A stretch of 64,000 bases of DNA, taken from the NCBI RefSeq assembly GCF_016808335.1, contig NC_053139.1, forward strand, positions 20,026,782 through 20,090,781. The letters are read 5' to 3'. The stretch comes from Panicum virgatum. Taxonomy: Eukaryota; Streptophyta; Magnoliopsida; Poales; Poaceae. The notes under the pieces were generated by a model that ran no database searches, was not told the DNA's origin, and worked only from the letters and a program-made list of their open reading frames with translations. Position 1 is the stretch's first letter, and each line of letters opens with the position of its first letter. Below, one piece after another: positions 1 to 11,822 of this stretch. The position numbers and the translations under genes were made by a program.

Positions 1-3000
1 TTGTGCGATTATTATGGAGCGGAGCTGCACAACTTCAGCCCCAACTCCATCTTGCAGGCGGCGGTCTTCGTCGCCGTCTGCGAGGGGTACCTTGGGATAG
101 AAGTGCACTGGGATCTCTGGATCCACCTGTTCCGCGGCGAACTCTTCATCGAGAGCGCGCGGGGCCAACCGAGGCGGTTCGCGCGAGCTGGTGGCCTGAC
201 GTTCCACGTGCGTCACTCCCGGAAGAACTTCTATATCCCGAGCAAGATGACGACGAACAACGCCGGGTGGAGACGAGGGTGGTTCTACCTTCGGAACTAC
301 CGTGGCGCGATCCCGGCATTCACCAACAGAGTTCTCCGGGAGCGACCGCCGAAGTGGGACTGGGGGGTGTCGCCCCCAGCACAACAAGCCAAATTCGAAG
401 TCCTCACCGACGCGCTGGCGCATCTAGCGAGGAAGGGGTTGACGGCAGCGGCCGTCATCGCAAACTTCCACTGGCAGAGGGTGATCCCTCTCATGGAAAG
501 GGCCCTGCCGATCTTCCAGCTCACCCCCGGGAGCCAGGCTGAGGGCTCGAGGACGTCGTTCAAGCTGCTTTCCCACACCACCGCCGCCCGGAGGGCAAAG
601 TATGCGGTGGAAGAGTTCCCCCACGATCCCGAGGATCTTTGGAGAATCAAGATGCGCCCCGAGACGGGGTACATTTCTCTGGTAAGTTTTGATTCCGAAT
701 CCGCTGTGTCTTGTGTAGCCCCTTTTCCTGACTCCAACTCGGGCATGCTTTGCAGGGGTTAAAGTGCCACCCCTCGAAGCCCCCGGTCCCGGAAGAACGC
801 CAAATCAACTGCCTCCACGCGAAGAATCTGAAAAGGCGGAAGGACGCGGCGGAGGCAAAGGTCGAGAGGAAGAGGAAGAGGAAGGCGAAGCACGACAAGG
901 CGTGCAAGCTTGCTCGCGCGGAGGGGAAGCCGCGGCCCGCCACGCCCGAGTCCACGGAGGAGGACGAGGAGGAGGCCTCGGATGCCGAGGACCACGCTCT
1001 GGGGGGCGACGGGGCGGCAGCGGGTGCGAGTTCCCCGCTGACCTATCGGTGGGATGATGACGAGGGGGCGCCGGCGGCGCCGGAATAGACAAGGGCCGTG
1101 GCGGAGTCATCGGCGGGTCCGTCCCTCGAGGGTGCGGAGCGGGAGTCGTCCCCTCCGGCAGCCGGTGAGGAGACGCACGTGCCCTAGGTGCTGATCCGTG
1201 GCGACGAGTCTGTGGCGGGTAGTCTTCGAGGGGCGGCGCGGTGCCGCGGGCCCGAAGAAGTGCCACGAGGAAGCGGAGCATGAGTGCTCGATCCGGGTAA
1301 GTAAACTTGGGTTTCGTTTCTATTGCGTGTTTGGTCGATTTCTCGATCCCGTTGACTTCAGCTTTTGTTTCTCGATTTCCAGCCCCGGGGCCGTTGCCAA
1401 GGACGCGATCCAGCTCGCCCCGACTAAGGCCCTCAAGATTGGGGCACGCAGTACGCCGCACATGGCGCCGCAGCCCCTGCCTGCCGTGGACCTTGTGGCG
1501 GAGGCCGCGAAGCTGCGGGAGGCAATGGTTCGAGGGGCCCAGGTGGCCCAGCAAGCTCGAGCCCAGGAGGATGGATGCGGCGTCGGCCAGAGCGGTGCTG
1601 AGGCGGCCGTTCCGGCTTATGCCGTCGAGGAGACCGGCCGGGGTGATGCGGATGGCGCCGCCCGGCCGGACGTCGAAGTTGGGGCCAGCCAGGGCGACGC
1701 GGCCAGCGCCGCTCGACCGGATACAGGAGGAGAAACTGGTGGGGGCGCGCAGGAGCGCCCCACCGACCATATGGAGGTGGAGACCCTCGTCCTCGAGCCC
1801 CTGAGGGCTGAGGTCGAGGGCATCGCAGAGGAGGAGACGGCGCTAGGGGTGCCGGGGGTGGAAGGAGCACCCGTCTCAGAACCCACCGAAGCCCGAGACG
1901 AGGGTATCGTCGCGGTGGTGCCGGCGCCAACGGTGCAAGGGAGCATGGTGGCGGTGGTGGAGCTGCCGGACAGCATTGAGGAATATGGGGACTCGATGGA
2001 CATCGACCTCGCTGCTGCGGCAAGCGCCGCCGCGCACATTGCCGAGTTCGCATCGGCCAGCGCGGACGTGCTCGAGGCGGGGACGTCCGAGGGGCGTCAT
2101 CACGTTGCAATCGTCCCGTCCGGGCTCCCCTCAGAGTTTCTCCGCAAGGAGGAAGAGGATTAGGAGGCCTGGAACGCGCAGCTCGACGTCGGCCGCGAGA
2201 TCCTAGAAGCCCTCGACCGCGCATTCCAGCTCCATCAGAGGATGGATTACCAGGTCAGCCAGGTAAATACTTTCCCCTGAAAATTGCACGGATTCGATTT
2301 CGGTTTTAACATGCTTTTACCCACACCTTTCCACTTGCAGCGGCTGAGGGAAATCTCACGCGAAAAGAGCGCCGAGATGTCCCGGATGTACTCCCAGATG
2401 AGCCAGCTTGGGCAGCACAATGCTGAGCTAGTGCTCAAGAACATCGAGGCCAACACTAGGATGGCGGATCTGGGAGCGTGTCAGCAGGCACTGAAGGAGG
2501 ATCTGGCGCGGGTTACCGGTGAGCGGGATGTGCAGAGGGCCGCTACGGATCAGAAGGCTCGGGAAGCCGAGGCGCAGGCTGCCGAGCTGCAACGCCTCCG
2601 GACAGCGCTCGAGGAGAAGGCTCGGGAAGCCGAGGCGCAGAGCGCCGAGCTGCGGCGCCTCAGGACATCGCTCGAGTAGCAAGAGAACGAGCTCCTTCAC
2701 AAGGAGGTGGCCATGGTTGCGCTCACCGGGACCCTCCGGGAAAAGGGCGAGGCCCTCGAGGGGAAGGAGGTGGCCCTCCAGAACGTGGGGGCCGTCCTTA
2801 AGGAGAAGGAAGCCTCCTTATCCTCGCTCGAAGAGGCCGCCCGAGTCCAGAGGGACGAAGCACAGAGGAGCATCCTAGGTAAGTACCTTCGAGTTTTCAT
2901 CGGTTTATTTTCTTTTTGTAGCTTACATTGATTTCCTTTACCCAGAGCTGAGGCAGAAGGTGGCGGACGAGTCCGCGGCGAAGGAGGCAGTCCACACCGC

Positions 3001-3406
3001 ACTCACGGCGGCGCAGATGGAGTTCGCCGAGCTAGAGCAAACCGCCGTGAGCGTGTGTCAAGAGCTCGAGGGGGAGGGCGCCGTCTCGGGCAGTTCGGTG
3101 ATCAGCTGCCTGCGTGCGCTAGGCGGTCGGATTGCCGAACACGCCAAGAGCACCTTCCGCCTCGGTGTCCTGCGGGCCCTCGCCGTGGTCTCGACGCACT
3201 ACCTCATGGATCTCTAGAGGGTGTCGTCGGGGTACGTCGTTCCCGATGACGCAGATGCGGACGCCGCGTCGGCCATCATGGACGAAGCCGATGCAGCCGC
3301 GGAGGAGTTCGCCAGAATCCTCGCCGAGAAGCTCGAAGCCGACATCCCTCCCATTGCTGTATTCGACGCCACTGAAGACCCGCAAGGGGGGGATGGTAGC
3401 TTGTAG
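1..3406 (+). pseudogene. Five-exon accessory gene antisense to TE1 pol (putative gypsy-type transposon domain)
   Basis: Reads opposite to gag-pol in the element's 3' region. Exons by frame and GT-AG borders: <1-681, 756-1296, 1383-2262, 2341-2878, 2946-3406; introns 682-755, 1297-1382, 2263-2340, 2879-2945. The first exon has the tryptophan-rich N-terminal region known in grasses as the putative gypsy-type transposon domain (Pfam family Transposase_28; name recalled, not searched). Exon 2 is a basic run followed by an acidic tract; exon 3 is acidic and alanine-rich; exon 4 is coiled coil with a repeated heptad block; exon 5 ends in a conserved helical region and acidic tail. In-frame TAG codons at 1086, 1185, 2161, 2677 and 3215 and a frameshift between about 1188 and 1296 show decay. 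The function of the family is not known. The 5' end may extend left of the window. Confidence 0.75.
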
Positions 3407-3998
3407 GAAATCTGGGCCTTGAAGCCCATGTAAATAGATTAGTGTTTATCGTAATCACACTTTGTAATCGTACCTTATGAATATAAGAGATTTATTTTCG
3501 TTAAATCGACTATGTGGCCCATCGAGGCCTTGTGCGTTCGAGCCTATGTTTTCTTTACTTTATTTCCGTGTTCTCGTATGCGACTTAGATGAACGTCTGC
3601 GTGGAATTTCGTGTTCATAAGCAACGTAGGCGTGGGGTGGTGAGGGGGTGCCATATCCCGGAGGCGTAGGCGGCCCCGCGACTCGGCCCGCCCCGTACCG
3701 TAGTTGCTTACGCCTCGCGTCTGTTTTTTCCGAGGATACGAGAATCTTAGGGTCGAGACGGAAGTATTTCGAAAAAACATTGGCGATTTTTGGGGACGTT
3801 CGGGGGTTCCCCCCGTAGTAGCCCCCGAGGGAGGCGTGGCTTTGCCGAGGGTAAAGCCAGGCGTACCTCAGTGTTCGTGCGCATCCGAGCCTTCGAGGGT
3901 CCGGAAGGTTCCCAAAAATAAACAAGTAGAGCGTACTTTTTTATTATTTCAGGAAATCAAAAATGCGAGTACAAACGATGTACAAATATCTCGAAATT
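3407..3998. other. Non-coding spacer between the antisense gene and pol of TE1
   Basis: The stretch between the two convergent genes holds no supportable ORF. It presumably contains the 3' ends of both transcripts: AT-rich sequence follows the antisense gene at about 3430-3500. No polypurine tract can be placed because the 3' LTR is missing. Confidence 0.5.
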
Positions 3999-5210
3999 CT
4001 AAGGATAGAAGCGACGTAGCTGTTGTATGTTCCAAGCGTTGGAGAGGACTTCGCCTTTTTTGTTCGCCAGCTTGTACGTGCCGGGTTTGAGCACCTCGGC
4101 GATTATGTACGGTCCTTCCCATGGAGGTGAGAGCTTGTGGCGGCCCCTGTTGTCCTGTCAAAGTCTCAGCACCAAGTCCCCTTTGTTGAGGTCTCGGTGC
4201 CAGACTCTCTGCGCCTGATATCTTCGTAAAGACTGCTGGTAGCGCGCAGAGTGTAGGAGCGACACGTCTCGAGCCTCATTCACTTGGTCCAGCGAGTCTT
4301 CACGGGCTCGCTGGTTCTGTTGCTCTTGGTATGCCCTGAGCCTCGACGACCCGTACTCCAAGTCTGTGGGGAGTATGGCCACGGCGCCATTGACAAGGAA
4401 GAACGGGGTAAAGCCCGTGGCTCTGCTTGGTGTTATCCTCAGGCTCCAGATGACCGAGGGTAGCTCCGTGAGCCACCTCCGGCCAAATTTGTTTAACTTA
4501 TTGAAGATTCGCGGCTTCAGTCCATGGAGGATCATGCCGTTGGCACGCTCCACTTGCCCATTCGTTTGTGGGTGTGCCACAGCCGATCAGTCCACACGTA
4601 TGTGGAAACTATCGCAGAACGCCAAAAACTTCTTGCCTGTGAACTGGGTGCCATTGTCGGTGATGATCGAGTTCGGGACCCCGAACCTGAAGACGATGTC
4701 GGTGAAGAATAGAACCGCTTGCTCGGATTTGATTTTGCCGATGGGTCGAGCCTCGTTCCATTTGGAGAATTTGTCGACCGCCACCAGCAAGTGGGTGAAG
4801 CCCCCGGGCGCCTTCTGTAGCGGACCAACGAGGTCCACCCCCCACACAGCGAAAGGCTATGTAATGGGGATGGTCTGCAGAACGTGCGCTGGGAGGTGCA
4901 TTTTTCGAGCGTAGAACTGGCAGCCCTCGCAGGTCCGCACGACGTCGATGGCGTCGGCGACCGCAGTGGGCCAGTAGAAACCTTGCCGAAACGCGTTACC
5001 CACGAGGGTCCGTGGTGCAGCATGATGGCCGCAGACGCCAGCGTGGATGTCATGGATCAGCTCCTTGCCCTCGGGGATGAGGATGCATCGCTGCAACACA
5101 CCCGAGCTACTGCGCTTGTACAGTTCGTTGTCGATTAGGACGAAGGACTTGGCCCGCCTAGCCAAGCGCCGCGCCTGAGCGCGGTTCGAGGGCAGGACCC
5201 CTCGAATCAT
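3999..5210 (-). pseudogene. pol: TE1 integrase (decayed)
   Basis: C-terminal part of the pol polyprotein. Seen in order: HHCC zinc finger (H...H...C..C ending in TCEGCQ), catalytic core with GVDLVGPL, TDNGTQF and the final acidic residue in NGQVERANG, then a C-terminal domain ending at a TAG at 4001-3999. The stretch after 4158 continues the same protein past a TGA (wording like PPWEGPYII). Further in-frame stops at about 4857 (TAG) and 4586 (TGA). No chromodomain is visible, which fits the Tat rather than the chromovirus branch. Integrase inserts the cDNA into host DNA; this copy cannot make a full protein. Confidence 0.85.
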
Positions 5211-5219
5211 CCAGTCAAT

Positions 5220-5834
5220 TTACTGGACGCGCCTATCTTGCGAAGCGGGGGCCTTGTCAACTTCCATTGCTTCGGCCTCGTCCGCAGAGGTGGTCCCGAA
5301 GTCAATGTCCATGGACTCGGCCTCGTCCGCCGGGGGATTCCCGCCGGAGGGCTCAGCGGTCGAGGGGCCCAGCTCCGCCGGATCCTTGAATTCGACGGAG
5401 GGTTTGGTGATGTCGCGAGCGAAGATGTTCGGGGGAACGGTGGTCCGCCCCGACGCGATCTTGGCTAGTTCGTCGGCATCCTCGTTGTACTTGCGCGGGA
5501 CATGATTGAGTTCTAGGCCGTCGAACTTGTCTTCGAGGTGGCGCACTGCATTATAGTATGCCTCCATCTTCAGGTCGTGGCAACTAGACTCCTTCATTAC
5601 TTGGTCGATGACGAGTTGAGAGTCACCGCGTACGTCGAGGCGTTTGACGCCGAGCTCGATGGCGATTTGGAGACCACTGAGGAGGGCCTCGTACTCCGCC
5701 ATATTATTAGATGCAGGGAAATGCAAGCGTATCACGTACCGCATGTGTTCCGCAAGGGGTGAGATGAAAAGGAGGCCGGCGCCGGCACCGGTTTTCATCA
5801 CCGACCCGTCGAAGTACATAGTCCAGCATTCGGC
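5220..5834 (-). pseudogene. pol: TE1 second, archaeal-type RNase H (aRNH)
   Basis: A separate RNase H-like domain follows the normal retroviral-type RNase H. Visible features are the YFDGS start motif, NNMAEYEAL with the catalytic Glu, VRGDSQLV with the catalytic Asp, and NEDADELAK near the C-terminus. This dual arrangement is known for the Tat/Ogre group of plant gypsy elements and is the main reason for the lineage call. An in-frame TAG just upstream at about 5835 separates it from the first RNase H. A linker follows before integrase, with a repeated acidic motif of the type ESMDIDFGTTS / EAMEVDKAP. Confidence 0.85.
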
Positions 5835-7256
5835 CTAGATCTGTGGTGGGGGTAGCTGAGTGTCCGTCCACTCAGCCACGAAGTCAGCCAAGATTTGGGA
5901 CTTGATCGCTTTGCGAGGGGCGTAGGTGAGAGTTTCTCCCATCAGCTCCACAGACCATTTGGCAATTCTACCCTCGGCTTCCCGGTTGCGGACTATCTCT
6001 CCCAAAGGGAAAGACAAGACCACGGTGACGGGATGGGCTTCGAAGTAGTGGCGCAGCTTGCATCGAGCCAAAACCACTACATAGAGCAGCTTCTGAATCT
6101 GTGGATAGCGTGTCTTAGTTTCAGACAACACCTCTCTGATGTAGTACACCGGGCGTTGGACGGGCAGAGCATGGCCTTCCTCCTGTCTTTCAACAACGAC
6201 CACTGCGCTGACCACTTGGGTCGTTGCAGCTACGTACAGGAAGAGGGGCTCGTCGTCCGTGGGTGGTGTGAGAATGGGGGCATGAGTGAGCGATGCCTTC
6301 AGCCTGTCGAGGGCTTCTTGGGCTTCGGGGGTCCACATGAAGCGCTCGGTTTTCCTCAAGAGTCTATACAGGGGCGAGCCTTTCTCGCCGAGACGTGAGA
6401 TGAACCGGCTGAGGGACGGTAGGCATCCCATGACCCTCTATACCCCCTTTAAGTCTCGGATCGGTCCCATCCGAGTAATGGCCAAGACTTTGTCAGGGTT
6501 GGGTTCGATGCCCCGCTGGGAGACAATGAAACCCAAGAGCATGCCTCGAGGCACCCCGAACACGCACTTCTCGGGGTTGAGTTTTACCCCTTTGGCCCGT
6601 AGGCAATCGAACGCGATCCTGAGATCGGCGACCAGGTCGTCCGCCTTCCTGGATTTTACAACGATATCGTCAACATATGCCTCTACGTTGCGCCCGAGAT
6701 GGTCTCCGAAAACGTGGAGCATACACCGCTGAGATGTAGCTCCGGCGTTTCTGAGGCCAAAGGGCATCGTAACGTAGCTGTACATGCCGAAAGGTGTGAT
6801 AAAAGAAGTCACGAGCTGGTCGGACTCTTTCATCTTGATTTGATGGTAACCGGAGTAAGCATCAAGAAAGGATAAAAGTTCACATCCCGCAGTAGAATCT
6901 ACGGTTTGATCAATATGTGGCAAAGGAAAGGGAACCTTCGGACATGTTTTATTTAAACTAGTGTAATCTACACACATCCTCTAGTTTCCACTCTTTTTCT
7001 TCACTAATACAGGATTAGCTAGCCACTCGGGATGGAATACCTCCTTGATGAACCCGGCCGCCAGAAGTTTCTGCAACTCCTCGCCGATCGCCCGGCGCTT
7101 GAGCTCGTCGAAGCGTCGCAGGTGCTGTTTCACCGGCTTGGAGTTGGGTCGGATATCAAGGGAGTGCTCGGCGACCTCCCTCGGTATGCCAGGCATGTCC
7201 GAGGGGCTCCACGCAAAGATGTCTGCGTTGGCGCGGAGAAAGTCGACGAGCACCAC
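5835..7256 (-). pseudogene. pol: TE1 reverse transcriptase and RNase H (decayed)
   Basis: Reverse transcriptase motifs in order: KKKSGN, CVDYTSLNK, FLDAYSGYHQI, MPFGLRNAGA and the catalytic YVDD in AYVDDIVVKS, then the connection and RNase H region (FLYVAATTQVVSAV). In-frame TAG codons at about 6978 (inside the motif normally read W-R-M-C-V-D-Y) and at about 6435. The first RNase H has lost part of its usual catalytic motif: YVAAT stands where Y-D-A/V-S is common. It copies element RNA into DNA in the virus-like particle when intact. Confidence 0.88.
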
Positions 7257-7349
7257 TTCCTATTTGCTATCGAGGGTGGTGCTGATCTGCAACGCCTTGT
7301 CGTCGGAACGATCCGGATCGAGGGGCACCTTCTTGATACCTTCATCGGG

Positions 7350-8459
7350 CTAGAAGCTTCCGGCGTGTCGGTGCGTGGAGTCCAAGGCCTCGCTTGCCAT
7401 TCTGTCTAGATTGGCTGCGAGGGCCTCGTCCTCCGCTTGAGCCTCCGCGTACTCAACGCATTCGATGTCGCACTCGTAGGCGTGCTCGAACGAAGAGCCG
7501 ACAGTGATGATGCCCTTCGGACCCGACATCTTCAGCTTGAGGTAGGTGTAGTTGGGGATGGCCATGAACTTGGCGTAGCAGGGACGACCAAGAATGGCAA
7601 GATAAGACCCTCGAAACCCCACCACCTCAAAGGTGAGTATCTCCTTGCGGAAGTTGGCTGCCGTGCCGAAGCAGACAGGCAGATTGATCTGGCCGAGGGG
7701 TTGGACGTGCTTCCCCGGCGCAACGCCATGAAATGGCGACTTGCTGGGGCGAAGCTTGTTCAATCCAATCCCCATGAGCTCCAAGGTGTGGGCGTACATG
7801 ACGTTTAAGCTGCTGCCTCCATCCATGAGCACCTTGGAGAAGCGGGTGTTGCCGATGATGAGGTCGACAACGAGGGGGTAGCGTCCCGGGTGCGGTACGT
7901 AGTCGGGGTGATCCTCGCGGCCAAAAGAAATGGTATCCTTCGACCAATCGAGGTAAGATGGCGTGGCCCTGGTGACAGAGAAAACTTCTCGGCGCTCATG
8001 CTTGCGCTGCCAGGAGGTCATGTTCGTCGTTGGTCCTCCAAAGATGAAGAATGCGTTCTCCACTGGGGGGAACTCGTAGTCTCCACCTTTGTCGCCAACA
8101 TCCTTTTTCCTGTCCTCGTCGCGATGCACGACGCGATTGCAGTACTTCTTGAGCATCTCGCATTGCTCGAGGGTGTGGTTGACCGAGCCCTTGTGGTAAG
8201 GACACGGCTTCTTAAGCATGTTGTCGAACAGGCCACCACCGCCTCGAGGGGGGCCTCGAGGTCCTTTACGGTCCGGGGCGGCAGCGAAGGCCTTCTCGGA
8301 GTCCTCTGCCTGCCCCGATCCGTGCTGGTTCGGTGGGACCAGCTTCTTTCCCTTCCTCCCCCGCTTCTGTTTCTTGGGGGGCGTTGGGCTTGACATTGCT
8401 GCCCTCCGCGGGCGCATCGTCCTTGCGCTTGCTCGGCTTGTCATCGAAGATAGCACCAA
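7350..8459 (-). pseudogene. TE1 gag C-terminus and aspartic protease
   Basis: The frame holds a basic linker, a CPYHKGSVNHTLEQC zinc-knuckle-like motif (C-H-C) and a retropepsin domain with the active-site string MDGGSSLNVMY and the later ILGRP motif. The first ~26 residues of this ORF are out of frame with the gag ORF that overlaps it (8266-8733), so a frameshift lies near 8375. Downstream it ends at a TAA/TAG cluster at about 7350 and a short degenerate link leads to reverse transcriptase. Protease releases gag and pol products from the polyprotein. Confidence 0.8.
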
Positions 8460-10216
8460 CAGCCTCCTCGCCGGCGGCGTAGTTGGTGGCAGCGTCGATC
8501 AACTCATTGGTGTTGGCGGGTCGACTTCTCACAAGCTCGTGCACCAGGTTCCTGCACATCGTACCCTCGAAGAAGGCGTTGATGACCTCGACGTGGGTAA
8601 CGCTGGGGAGCTCGGTGCACTGCTTGGAGAAGCACCGCACGTAGTCGCGCAGGGACTCGTTGGGCTTCTGGCGACACCCTTTGAGGTCCCAAGAGTTCCC
8701 AGAGTGCACGTATGTGCCCTGGAAGTTGCCCACGAAGATCTTGACTAAGTCGGCCCAGTTGTGGATTTAGTCCGCGGGCAAGTGCTCGAGCCACGTTCGT
8801 GTGGCATCAGCAAGGTGAAGAGGAAGGTTGCAGATGATGACCGCGTCTTCCGTCGCACCGCCTAGCTGGCACGCTAGGCGGTAATCGTTGAGCCAAACTG
8901 CAGGATTGGTCTCGCCCGAGTACTTGACGAGGGTGGTGGGTTGTCGAAAGCGCAGGGGAAAGGAAGCGGTTCGAATCTCCCGGCTGAACACCCGGGTGGC
9001 CGGAGGCTCCGGGACTCACCCCTGTCGTGCTCGGGGTCGAAGTATCCACCCCGTCGAGGGGTGTACTTTCTGCCGCCAACGATGTAGCGTACGTCGCCAT
9101 CTTCAGCGTGCCCGCGTGTGTCGAGGAGTCGTTCTCTCGCGGGAGGCCTCCCAATGCGGTCATGCACCGAGGGTGCTTTCGCACCGGGCGCTTCGGCTGC
9201 CTTGCCCTTCCCTGCCGGTGGAGTGTGCACAGAAGCCTCGTGGTTCTGGCGTGCATTCCCACTGGGCTGCTCCGGGGCTTTCGAGCGTATACGAGACGCA
9301 GAACTCTCGGCTTGCTGCACGACAGCTTGCTCGATGAGCGCCTGTGCCTCGCGGCGCAGGTTGCGGCCCGAAGGCGTCGATGGCTTAGGCATGGCTTGGA
9401 GTAGGTAGGCCGCAGCGACGAGTTATTCGCCGGCCGTCTTCAGTTCCGGAGGTTTGTTGACGTTGTCGTCGGCCAGGATGCATTCCCGGGCAACGCGCGC
9501 TGCTGCCTGGGCATGTGCGCCATGTGCGGTGCGCTGCTGCTCGAGCGCGGTGCGTAGCTCCTGGGTCTGCCGACGCTGTTCGTCGAGTTTGGCTTGGAGC
9601 TCTTTGAGCTGTGCCAGCTGTGCTTGCCGCGCCGCCGAGCTTGACGAAGAAGAAGGGGCCGCAGGCGGCACCACCGGTGGGTTCGCCTGGGCGTCCACCC
9701 CGCCGTCCCCGTCGTCGCCTAGGGCGTTGTCATTTTGCTCGTCTGCAAGATCTGCCATGAAGCACTCCCGGGCGGGATCATAATCCCCCTCGCTGGAGTC
9801 CTCAGAGCAAGTGAAGCAATAGGCCGTCGCAAGTTGGAACGAGCGGAATGCGTCGGGGTCGCGGACCCCGGAGTAGTCCTCGGCCTCCTCGGCCGTGAAG
9901 TTGTTCATGAAGAAGTTGACGTCGTCTGCGATCGAGCTCGCCGTTTCGGGGTAGGATTCGTCGGGGGACGACGCGATGAGGTTGCGGATCGACAGAAGGT
10001 GATGCCCCGGCAGATCCTCATACTCGGTGAAGTTAGAACTGATCGAAGAGGCATAAGTCGCAGTATTGCGCATCCCGAAGGGGAAGGGCGATGGCGAGGT
10101 CGAGCCCCCCTGGGAGGCACTGGTACTGCAGCAGATGATGGTGCCAGCGCAGACGACGCCGAGGCATGTGACGACGATGCGGTGGCCCCGTTGGCCGCGA
10201 TGCCGAGTTGCGACAT
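8266..10216 (-). pseudogene. gag: TE1 gag (decayed)
   Basis: One frame joins 10073-9423 and 9392-8874 (same phase, separated by a TAA), then shifts into 8991-8767 and 8733-8266. The N-terminal part is acidic with a serine run and a coiled-coil stretch (QLAQLKELQAKLDEQ). The core carries the capsid-type motifs seen in plant gypsy gag: PAVWLNDYRLACQLGG, LADATRTWLEHLP and NFQGTYV. An in-frame TAA stands at about 8769. A probable upstream start at 10216 needs one frameshift near 10110. Gag builds the virus-like particle. Start choice is uncertain. Confidence 0.7.
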
Positions 10217-10521
10217 GCCAGCCTCAACTCACGCGGGGGAGCTGGGACATGACGCACGGCGCCGCTCCGTGCGTGCTTGTCACGAACGTTAGCCCGAGCG
10301 CCTGTTTGCGCTGGGCTGGTGAAGTCGAAGGGACGGGGTTGCGTCTGGGCGAGAGGAGCTGCATGAGGTAACCGTTGCCGGTTGCTCTGAACTCGAGACT
10401 CCCGAACCAGATCACGAACCCCACTGGGAATGGATCCAAAACGCCCATGGGATATGGGTTGGATCTGCCCGCCACCCCTGGAGATCAAATAGGAACAAGA
10501 GAGAAAATGTCACGCAGCGGG

Positions 10522-10539
10522 CCCCTACCTGGCGCGCCA
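10522..10539 (-). other. TE1 primer binding site, complementary to tRNA-Arg (CCT)
   Basis: On the minus strand the 18 bases TGGCGCGCCAGGTAGGGG lie two bases after the LTR end. The reverse complement matches, as I recall it, the 3' end of plant tRNA-Arg(CCT) including the terminal CCA. Its position fixes the direction of TE1 and the LTR boundary. Confidence 0.8.
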
Positions 10540-10896
10540 ACTGTCGGTGTCCTGACCCGGGGGTCCTGACCCCAACTAGTAAATGCCGCGTGTTTCCTCG
10601 TCCCAGATGTTGATGCAAGAGGCAACACAGTAACGCACGGGTTTATCCTGGTTCTTGCCACGGGGCCGTACGTCCAGCTAAGGGGGTGTGCGAGTGCACT
10701 GTATTATCTTACACCCAGAGTGCTTGTAGTAGGGGGTACAAGCGAGGAGAGAGAGGGAGGGAAGCTCCCAAGTCTTTGCTAGAAGAGGGGTTTGAGCGTG
10801 GCGAATAGTGATGTCGGAAGCTAGGAGCAGGTGCATGTGCTCTGAGCGATAGATGTCTAGAGAGTCGACCGACCTTTTTAAGGGATGCCCGCCTCC

Positions 10897-10906
10897 TCCT
10901 TTTATA
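10897..10906 (-). promoter_or_regulatory. TE1 LTR TATA box
   Basis: CTATAAAAGG on the minus strand, about 360 bp before the inner LTR end. It places the likely transcription start near 10870 and so the R-U5 part at about 10542-10870. Confidence 0.6.
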
Positions 10907-11675
10907 GACACAAGGAGGGGCGGGATACATGAGTAGGGGAACACGGAAGTCGCCGTCTTCCCCCGAATCGTGGGGGTGCAGTGGTCAAATACTGTAGAAA
11001 GTACACTATGGGGCATGGCGTTGGGCGTGGCGATCGTCCAGGCCATCGTCCTTGGTCTCGCGGAGATCGCACCGACGTCCTGCCAACCCCTGTAGGCAGA
11101 GTGGTCGTCGCTGTAGGGCGTACAGTTCTCCAGATGTGGCGTTCCATGGGCCTAGCGGGTCAGGATCTTGCAAACTCCAGTGGCGACGGGGTACGCGGCG
11201 GTCCCGGACCCCCTGGACGGAGTGCTGTCGTGCACACTAGGAGGTCCGGGAGACACGTGGAGGTCCCGGACCCCTCGAGGGGGGAGGTCCGGGCTCCTGG
11301 CTGCGAGTGATGGGCGTCCCTCTCTGAGGGGCTCGTGGAGACACCGGACCCCCTCCCAAGCAGGAGGTGGGCCCGGGGCCAGACGTGTGATGATGTAGAG
11401 TCCGGACGGCCAGAGTTGGCAGAATAGTGCGGGGAGTAGTGCCGGGCATGCTCCATCCCATGTTGCAGGTCCCACAGTATCGCCACAATGCCCGGGATGG
11501 CGGAGCAGTGACCAGAGTTGGCGGATGGGACTCCGGTCACAGCCATTATGGGAAATGGCGGTCTGACACCGTCTATCCTGAGCACTGTGGAGGAGCGGTT
11601 GACACTTAAAGCCTCCGTACGACGGGCGGGTGAGCTGCAGGGCTGTTTGTCCCTTGCGCCGAGGGGTGGCCTCGA

Positions 11676-11822
11676 GCGAGGCGGAGATGATGCGCCCGCT
11701 CGAGGGTAGGTTCGCTACCCTCGGGCGAGGCGGAGATGATTCGCCCGCTCGAGGGTAGGTTCGCTACCCTCGGGCGAGGCGGAGATGATTTGCCCGCTCG
11801 AGGGTAGGTTCGCTACCCTCGA
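11676..11822. repeat. Three 49-bp tandem repeats with internal hairpin in TE1 U3
   Basis: Units 11676-11724, 11725-11773 and 11774-11822 differ by only a few bases; a degenerate partial copy follows. Each contains cgaggGTAG-gttcg-CTACcctcg, a perfect 9-bp inverted repeat around a 5-base loop. It lies upstream of the TATA box, where LTR enhancers usually sit. Confidence 0.85.

Noticed and set aside
805..2224. Minus-strand ORFs opposite the antisense gene of TE1 (805-1770 and 1433-2224)
   Set aside because: Proline/arginine-rich shadows of the GC-rich plus-strand exons; the plus frames have introns and conserved motifs.
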